NCBI GenBank assembly: GCA_965246845.1
Contig: CBDFFR010000010.1
Span: forward strand, 62,001 to 126,000
Direction of reading: 5' to 3'
Source of the DNA: JBBRMW01 sp965246845
Lineage (GTDB): Bacteria; Chloroflexota; Anaerolineae; Aggregatilineales; UBA2796
DNA: 64,000 bases
The notes beneath the pieces are model-generated. The model did no database searches. It was not told the origin of the DNA and saw only the letters and a list, made by a program, of their open reading frames with translations. Below are positions 58,441-64,000 of the stretch, in pieces. A program made the translations under genes and the position numbers. Numbering within the stretch: the first letter of the stretch is position 1; every line of letters starts with the position of its first letter.

Positions 58441-61400
58441 TTAATCGGCGCTGCTGCGGTTGAGTCCCAGATGAAAACGGACCAGATCGGGCAGCATTGC
58501 ATCGGTCAGCCCGGTTTCGAGCGTCACGCCGGAACTCGCCAGCGCGATCAGATCATCGTTCGAGAGCGACGGTCCCGGCAGGATGATCACGCGCGGCTGC
58601 ACAGCGCGACCACGCAGCGCGGCAAGCGCGGCCATCACATCCAGTTTCCCCGTGCGCAGGTCGAAGAGGACCAGCTCCGGGCGGTGGCTGTCAATCATAT
58701 CGTGCGCCAGTTCGATGGACGAGGCTTCGCGGAAGCGCAGCGTATCGACCTGTGCGGCCAAGCCCTCACGGGTGTGCGCAAGGGCTTCACCGTCGGGGTT
58801 CACAATAAGCACGGTCGGCAGGTCGCGCCCCAGCTCGACATGCCGGATCGCAGCAACCAGGTCTTCGGCCACGAACGGCTTGACGAGGTATTCCGATGCG
58901 CCGAGCCGGAAGCCGCGCGCCTTGTCATCCTCGATGCTGCACACAATGACCGGATACTGGAAGGTCTGGTCATCGTCCTTGATCGCGCGCAGGGTTTCCC
59001 AGCCGTCGCGCTGCGGCATATTCACATCCAGCAGGACCGCGCTCGGCTGGTAGGTCGCGATCAATTCGACAGCCTCTTCCGGGTTCGTCGTGCCGATGAT
59101 CTCGAAGCCGTCCTTCGCGAGGAAGCGACGGTACATACTCAGCATTCCCGGCTCGTCGTCGATGGCGATGATGATCCGCTGCAGGGGGCGTGGAGTCTGA
59201 TCAAGCGCCTGCACGACCTGCTCTTGTAGTTCGGTCGGGAGCGGGTCGGCAGGCGTGCTTTCAGGCTCGCTTATAGCGGTCGGATCGTGGGTCGGTCCGG
59301 TCGGGATCGTCACGCTGAATGTCGAACCGATGCCGATTTCGGATTCAAGCCAAATCTGGCCGCCCTGCATCTCGATCAACGATTTGGCGATAGGCATCCC
59401 CAGCCCGGTCCCTTCTGCGCCGCGTGAGGTGGTGTTATCCACCTGCTCGAACTGCGCGAAGACGCGCCGCAGGTTTTCTTTCGAGATGCCGATCCCGGTA
59501 TCCGTCACGGAGATTTGCGCCATCGGGCGGCCATCGACCTGCACCGTGAACGCCGACAGCGTAATGCTGCCCTGTTTGGTGAACTTGGCCGCGTTGGAGA
59601 GGACGTTGAGCAACACCTGTCGCGTGCGGAACTCGTCACCATAGACGAGTGGCAGGTTCGCCTGAATTTCCTGATGCAGCCGGATCGGACGGTCCTTGAC
59701 CAATCCGGACGCGGTCGCCATTGCCGTCTTGATCATGTCTTCCAGCCGGAAGTAATCGAGTGCAAGTTCCATCTTGCCCGCTTCGATCTTGGCCTGATCC
59801 AGAATATCGTTCACGAGGTTGAGCAGGTGCTTCCCGGATTCGTGGATGGTCCCCAAATCCTGTTCCTGCGCCTCGTTGAGTGGTCCATCAATGCCCTTGA
59901 GGATCACGCGCGAGAAGCCGATGATCGAGTTCAATGGGGTGCGCAGTTCATGGCTCATGTTCGCAAGGAACTGGCTTTTGAGGCCGTCCACTTCGCGCAG
60001 CCGACGGTTCGCTTCCTGCATTTCCGCGAGCAGCCGCGCGTTCTGGATAATCGCCGAAAGCGTGCTGGAAAGCGTTTGCAAGAGTGTGGCCGTATCATCC
60101 GTATAAACTGCCTTGCGTTCGCTCGCGACCGCGATCACGCCGAGCGGCTCCACGCCGGAGTAGAACGGCACAAGCAGCATCGCTTCCAGTCCCGGCACAT
60201 CCTCGCTGGAGAAGAGCAACCCACTACTCCCTGCTTGCAAAAGCAGCGGGTCACGCGCCTGAAACAGGTTGGCGAGCGTCGGCGTTTCGGCAGAGAGGCT
60301 GGTTGGCAGGATGTAGGTCGCGCCTTCCTTCGCCGCGTAGCTGGTCAGCAGCCGGTTTTTGTCCTCATCCATGAGCAGCAGCACCGCCAAATCGGAAGTG
60401 GTCGCGGAGAGGATTTCGCGCGTGACGCGGGTGAGCGCGACATCAATTTCGACGGCGGCGGCGGTGCGCGTGACGTTGAAGAGGAAGCGCACTTCTTCGA
60501 GGCGGCGGTTCGAGACCTCGAACAGGCGCGCGTTATCGATAGCAACGGCAAGCTGGTCGGCCAGCGAGGTGAGCAGTGTTTCGGCTTCCGCGCTGAACGC
60601 CGCCGGCGTGTTGCTCTGCACATCAAGCGCACCAACGATTTGCCCGCGCGCAACCAGCGGCAGCGCGAGTTCAGCGCGCGTTTTGGGCAGATACTTGTTC
60701 GGGCGGTGGACCGAACTCGGGTCGCCGACGTCCGCGACGTTATAGAGCGCGCCGCCGCTCGTCACGCGCCCGATCACGGAGTTGGAGCCGACGCCGAGGC
60801 TGTGCCGAACCGCGAGGAGCTGGCGTCCGGCATCGCCCGTCGAAGCGCGCAGTTCAGCGTTGCGCCCATCCGGGCTGATCAGGAAGATTTGAACGTGATC
60901 GTAGCCGAAGCTGTCCCTGATCAGATCAACGGACATATCCAGCAGATCGTTCAGCTTGAGCGTCGAGGTAGCGGCCTGGCTGACCTGCGCGCTCGTCGCG
61001 AGCTGGCGGGCGCGTTCTTCCGTCTGGCGCAACAGTGTACGATTTTCGAGCGCGATGGCGGCCTGGTCCGCGAGCAAGCGGTACAGCCGCAATTCGCGAG
61101 CGGTGAAGTCATGCGGCTGGCTCGCACCGAGGGCAAAGCTGCCCACCGTTCTGCCGCGCGAAATCAGCGGGATCGAGACGAGCGCACCCATACCGATTTG
61201 CAGAAGTGTCGTCCGCGCGATTTCTGGTAATTCGGCGGCCTTCGCCACATCGTTGATCACGACCTGGGCCTGCGACTGAATATTGAAGAGCGCGTCGAAC
61301 TGAACGACGGGGACGCGCCTGCCGCGCATTCGGATGTCACCCGCGCTGGACCATTCGGCGATAATATCAGCAAACGAATCGGGTGCGCCCCATTCCGTAC

Positions 61401-64000
61401 CGATCAGCCCGACCAGAAACGCGCGGTCGATTTGTGGTGGCGCGGCCTCGCGGATGATCACGCTCAGGATCGCGTCGGCATCCGGTGCGTCGGCGATGGC
61501 GCGGCTCGCCTGATAGAGGACTTCCGTTTCGCCAAGTGCCTCGATGGTTTCCTGTGAGAGGCGCGCCGATTCGGCGGCGACGGCGATTTGGTCCACGACC
61601 GAGGACATGAAGCGCCGATCATCCTGTTGTAAGGTATGCTGGCGGTCGAAGCCAAGCACGATCCATCCGGTCGTCTCGTTACGCACCTGAAGCGGGAACG
61701 TGACGATGGTTGCGAGGCGCAACGGCGCGCCGGGTTCCGGGATGGGATTGTCGAGCGTGGCATCGATGTCACGCTCGAAGGCCTGCGGCTGGAACGGCAG
61801 CGCGCCTTCCCAGACGCGGACCACGTTCTCCGGTGCGCCCGCGTAATAAATCGATGCGCGCGTATCGGTCATGGTCTGGAAGTAGACGAAAGCGTGATTG
61901 GCAGGCACGCGATCCAGCACCTGCGTGAAGGATACGTCCAGAATATCGGTGATCTCGCGCTGTGCGGAAATCAGGCGCGTGGTCTGGTACAAGACCTGCG
62001 TTTCAATCAGGTTCGCTTGCAGCGCCACTTCGAGGTCGCGCAGCGTCGAGGTGTCGGTGAACGTGGCAACGGCGGAAAAGGCGACCCCATCCGCGCCGAA
62101 GATTGGCGCAGCACTGACGAGATAGGTTCGCGAGGAGCCGTTCGCGAGGTCGATGGTGACATCTGTACCCGAAACCGGGCGGTTGAGCGCGAGCGCCTGC
62201 GCTGCCGCAAAGTCCGGCGAAGCGGGGTTCAGAATGTCCGGCAGGGTTCCGCTCATTGATTTCAGATCGAGGACGGCACTGGCTTCGGCATTCGCAAGGC
62301 TGACGTTGCGCGTGATCGCATCCAGGACGAGAACGCCCGTCGGCAGCGAGTTCAGGATCGATTGCAGCGCCTCGCGGCCTGCTTGCAGTTCGGTGATCAA
62401 GCGGCGGTTTTCGGCGGCGACGGAAAGCTGGTTGACGAGCGTGCCGACGAGCTGCCAATCCGACTCGTTGATCGGTCCGGTGTTGAACGCACGCCCGACG
62501 AGCAGCACGCCGAAGAGCGTACCGGCTGCACCATAGCGGATCGGCATCGCTAGGTGGCGGCCAAACGCTGGCGGTTGTGCGGCATCGGGCGCATCGATCA
62601 GGACGGGCGTGCCATCACGCGCGACCATGCCTATCGAGGTCGGGTCGCTCGCGATTTCGACGCGAATGGGCAGCAGTCCGGTATTCGTCGCAAAGGCGAC
62701 CAGCCGCGACAGCACCTTGCCATCGGGCGCAACCTGCCCCAGCCACCAGCGATCATAGGCTTCTGTCTGTGCGCCGACCGTGAGCAGACGACCCGCGCTT
62801 TCCGCGAAGTTGCCCCCAAACTGGCTGACGATCTGCGCGGCTTCGGCAAGCGCACGGTTGCGGCGCGCTTCTTCCTGCGTGCGTTCGACCTGACGCAGGT
62901 TGTCGATGGTGAGCGCGACACGTTCCGCGACTGCGTTCAGCACGAGGCGGTCTTCATCGGTGAGCGGGCGCTCTGCGTCGGCATTCAATGTGCCGATCTG
63001 CTCGCCCCGGATCGAAAGCGGCGCTTCGACTCCGCTGGCTGGCGCACCCGGCAGGAGCGACTTGAGTTCGAGGTTGTTGTAGCTGTAGCCGAGCAGTTCC
63101 GGGCGCGTCTGCGCATAGGCTTCCCATGCTTCGCGTGTGAGCTGGCTGTTGAGCGCGGCGACCTGTTCACCGCTTTGCTGCGCGGCGATCAGCAGACGCG
63201 CGTTCTCAATCGTGGTCGCGAGCTGGTCCGCGAGGATTTGAAAGATGCGGATCGTGTTTTTATCGAAGGCATCCGGCTGCTCGCTCTGCACGTCGAGCGC
63301 CCCGGCGGTACGCCCGCCAAAGCGGATTGGGAGCGCCATTTCGGAGCGCGTCGCGGGCAGCAGCGGATTGAATTTGTGGGGAACTTCCGAAGAGCGCGTA
63401 TCGAGCGTGATGAATGGCCGCCCGAACTGCGTCACCTGCCCGATGATCGAGGCCGAACCGACCGTGAGGCGGTGATTGCGGGCGAGCAACTGGCGGCCTG
63501 CTTCGCCCGTGCTGCTGCGCAGGACCGCGTATTCCGATTTTTCGTCGACGAGGAAAACCTGCACATGGTAGAAGTTGAAGCGCTCGGCGAGCGCGTTGAC
63601 CGTGCGTTGCAGCAATTCATCCAGGTCGCGGATGCTGGAAAGGTCGCGGCTGAGTTGCGCCACCGCTTCGATTTCGCGGGTACGCGCGGCCACGCGCTGT
63701 TCGAGCGTATCGACCAGCACCGTCGTTTGCTGCGCCATCTTATTCAGCGATGCGCTGACCAGCGCGATCTCGTCCTTGCCCTGAATGGGTAGCCGAAACT
63801 GGAAGTCGCCGGAAGCGATGCGCTGTGCGGCGGTCGAGACGGCCACCATCGGACGCGAGATGATCCGCGCGATCAGGCTCGTCAGAATACCAACGAAGGC
63901 AAATGCGATCAGGATCGGCAGGAAGACCGCAAAGCGGATCGCTTCACCGGGTCCCAGAATATCGGTTTCCAGTTCGGAGAGGACGAGATGCCAGTCGTGC
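58441..64000 (-). CDS. Giant hybrid sensor histidine kinase, 5' end beyond window
   Basis: At least 1,852 residues; the frame is open to the window edge, and the visible N-terminus (HDWHLVLSELETDIL) is the end of a Cache-like sensor. Then a TM helix (FAVFLPILIAFAFVGILTSLIA), HAMP domain, coiled coil, and about seven GAF or GAF-like domains with one PAS domain (ILNSLPTGVLVLDAITRNVS). Next come HisKA (His in FLANMSHELRTPLNSIIGF, His codon at 59952-59950) and HATPase_c (NVLSNAAKF, DTGIGIS, GTGLGM), then a receiver with intact acidic pair and phospho-Asp (IAIDDEPGMLSMYRRF, VLLDVNMPQRDG, LVKPF). A second receiver lacks the acidic pair (VLIVNPDGEAL). The two GAFs with STG(D/E)AGRQLLA are close repeats of each other. 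Confidence 0.9.
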   Translation of the reverse strand, partial: HDWHLVLSELETDILGPGEAIRFAVFLPILIAFAFVGILTSLIARIISRPMVAVSTAAQRIASGDFQFRLPIQGKDEIALVSASLNKMAQQTTVLVDTLEQRVAARTREIEAVAQLSRDLSSIRDLDELLQRTVNALAERFNFYHVQVFLVDEKSEYAVLRSSTGEAGRQLLARNHRLTVGSASIIGQVTQFGRPFITLDTRSSEVPHKFNPLLPATRSEMALPIRFGGRTAGALDVQSEQPDAFDKNTIRIFQILADQLATTIENARLLIAAQQSGEQVAALNSQLTREAWEAYAQTRPELLGYSYNNLELKSLLPGAPASGVEAPLSIRGEQIGTLNADAERPLTDEDRLVLNAVAERVALTIDNLRQVERTQEEARRNRALAEAAQIVSQFGGNFAESAGRLLTVGAQTEAYDRWWLGQVAPDGKVLSRLVAFATNTGLLPIRVEIASDPTSIGMVARDGTPVLIDAPDAAQPPAFGRHLAMPIRYGAAGTLFGVLLVGRAFNTGPINESDWQLVGTLVNQLSVAAENRRLITELQAGREALQSILNSLPTGVLVLDAITRNVSLANAEASAVLDLKSMSGTLPDILNPASPDFAAAQALALNRPVSGTDVTIDLANGSSRTYLVSAAPIFGADGVAFSAVATFTDTSTLRDLEVALQANLIETQVLYQTTRLISAQREITDILDVSFTQVLDRVPANHAFVYFQTMTDTRASIYYAGAPENVVRVWEGALPFQPQAFERDIDATLDNPIPEPGAPLRLATIVTFPLQVRNETTGWIVLGFDRQHTLQQDDRRFMSSVVDQIAVAAESARLSQETIEALGETEVLYQASRAIADAPDADAILSVIIREAAPPQIDRAFLVGLIGTEWGAPDSFADIIAEWSSAGDIRMRGRRVPVVQFDALFNIQSQAQVVINDVAKAAELPEIARTTLLQIGMGALVSIPLISRGRTVGSFALGASQPHDFTARELRLYRLLADQAAIALENRTLLRQTEERARQLATSAQVSQAATSTLKLNDLLDMSVDLIRDSFGYDHVQIFLISPDGRNAELRASTGDAGRQLLAVRHSLGVGSNSVIGRVTSGGALYNVADVGDPSSVHRPNKYLPKTRAELALPLVARGQIVGALDVQSNTPAAFSAEAETLLTSLADQLAVAIDNARLFEVSNRRLEEVRFLFNVTRTAAAVEIDVALTRVTREILSATTSDLAVLLLMDEDKNRLLTSYAAKEGATYILPTSLSAETPTLANLFQARDPLLLQAGSSGLLFSSEDVPGLEAMLLVPFYSGVEPLGVIAVASERKAVYTDDTATLLQTLSSTLSAIIQNARLLAEMQEANRRLREVDGLKSQFLANMSHELRTPLNSIIGFSRVILKGIDGPLNEAQEQDLGTIHESGKHLLNLVNDILDQAKIEAGKMELALDYFRLEDMIKTAMATASGLVKDRPIRLHQEIQANLPLVYGDEFRTRQVLLNVLSNAAKFTKQGSITLSAFTVQVDGRPMAQISVTDTGIGISKENLRRVFAQFEQVDNTTSRGAEGTGLGMPIAKSLIEMQGGQIWLESEIGIGSTFSVTIPTGPTHDPTAISEPESTPADPLPTELQEQVVQALDQTPRPLQRIIIAIDDEPGMLSMYRRFLAKDGFEIIGTTNPEEAVELIATYQPSAVLLDVNMPQRDGWETLRAIKDDDQTFQYPVIVCSIEDDKARGFRLGASEYLVKPFVAEDLVAAIRHVELGRDLPTVLIVNPDGEALAHTREGLAAQVDTLRFREASSIELAHDMIDSHRPELVLFDLRTGKLDVMAALAALRGRAVQPRVIILPGPSLSNDDLIALASSGVTLETGLTDAMLPDLVRFHLGLNRSSAD

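Overview
The window looks like a chromosomal segment of a Chloroflexota bacterium, most likely Anaerolineae-like. This is inferred from gene content and high GC, not from a marker tree. Supporting traits are secreted proteins with long Thr/Pro-rich linkers, a very large GAF-rich hybrid histidine kinase, a LysW-dependent lysine pathway, an F420/FMN split-barrel protein, XPB/Bax1 helicase-nuclease genes and DUF3536-type GH57. Coding density is high and most genes are chromosomal housekeeping or envelope genes. Two stretches are more AT-rich and look acquired: 8501-9631 and about 45.8-49.6 kb.

Layout. 0-8.5 kb: membrane protein (partial), primary sigma factor, and a GldA/GldF/GldG/DUF4340-type ABC system. 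The DUF4340 gene of that system is cut off from the rest by a UvrA-like gene on the other strand, bordered by palindromic repeats. 8.5-13.6 kb: AT-rich HEPN/zinc-ribbon protein, Bax1-like nuclease plus XPB helicase, and an M20 carbamoylase-type amidohydrolase. 14-19.6 kb: membrane-fused Ser/Thr kinase, secreted PDZ protein, gyrA (with a frameshift). 19.7-28.6 kb: unknown protein, MOSC protein, orphan HicB, a GH38 mannosidase relative lacking its metal ligands and nucleophile, EamA transporter, acyl-ACP thioesterase, response regulator, GH57. 28.7-39 kb: tRNA-Gln(UUG), two alpha/beta hydrolases, LCP protein, GT2 and GT-C glycosyltransferases, propeller lipoprotein and SH3 protein. These suggest cell-surface glycan work. 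39-45.7 kb: moaA, then divergently the lysine operon lysW-lysX-lysY-lysZ-lysJ-lysS.

The strongest regulatory observation is upstream of lysW. A TTGACA-N17-TATCGT promoter fires almost exactly onto a 32-codon reading frame containing Lys-Lys-Ala-Thr-Lys-Lys. It is followed by a hairpin, an 8-bp antiterminator pairing and two intrinsic terminators. This is the layout of a ribosome-mediated lysine attenuator whose leader peptide is probably translated from a leaderless transcript.

45.7-49.7 kb is an accessory island. It holds a frameshifted toxin-like gene whose reconstructed N-terminus carries a LQQTLGNQSVRRLL motif reminiscent of contractile-injection-system (eCIS) cargo leaders and whose C-terminus resembles Tse2-type ADP-ribosyltransferase toxins. 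An adjacent 175-aa candidate immunity gene, orphan proteins and a degenerate non-coding stretch follow. 49.7-58.4 kb: LysM, DUF192, M23 peptidase, VOC dioxygenase, WecA-like transferase and small membrane or lipoproteins. 58.4 kb to the end: a hybrid sensor kinase of more than 1,850 residues, cut by the window edge.

A family of about 26-bp palindromic repeats (GGGCGGAC-N6-GTCCGCCC plus CTA) occurs at more than ten intergenic positions, often as inverted pairs around a short conserved core. All functional statements are from reading the sequence and family knowledge; no searches were run.
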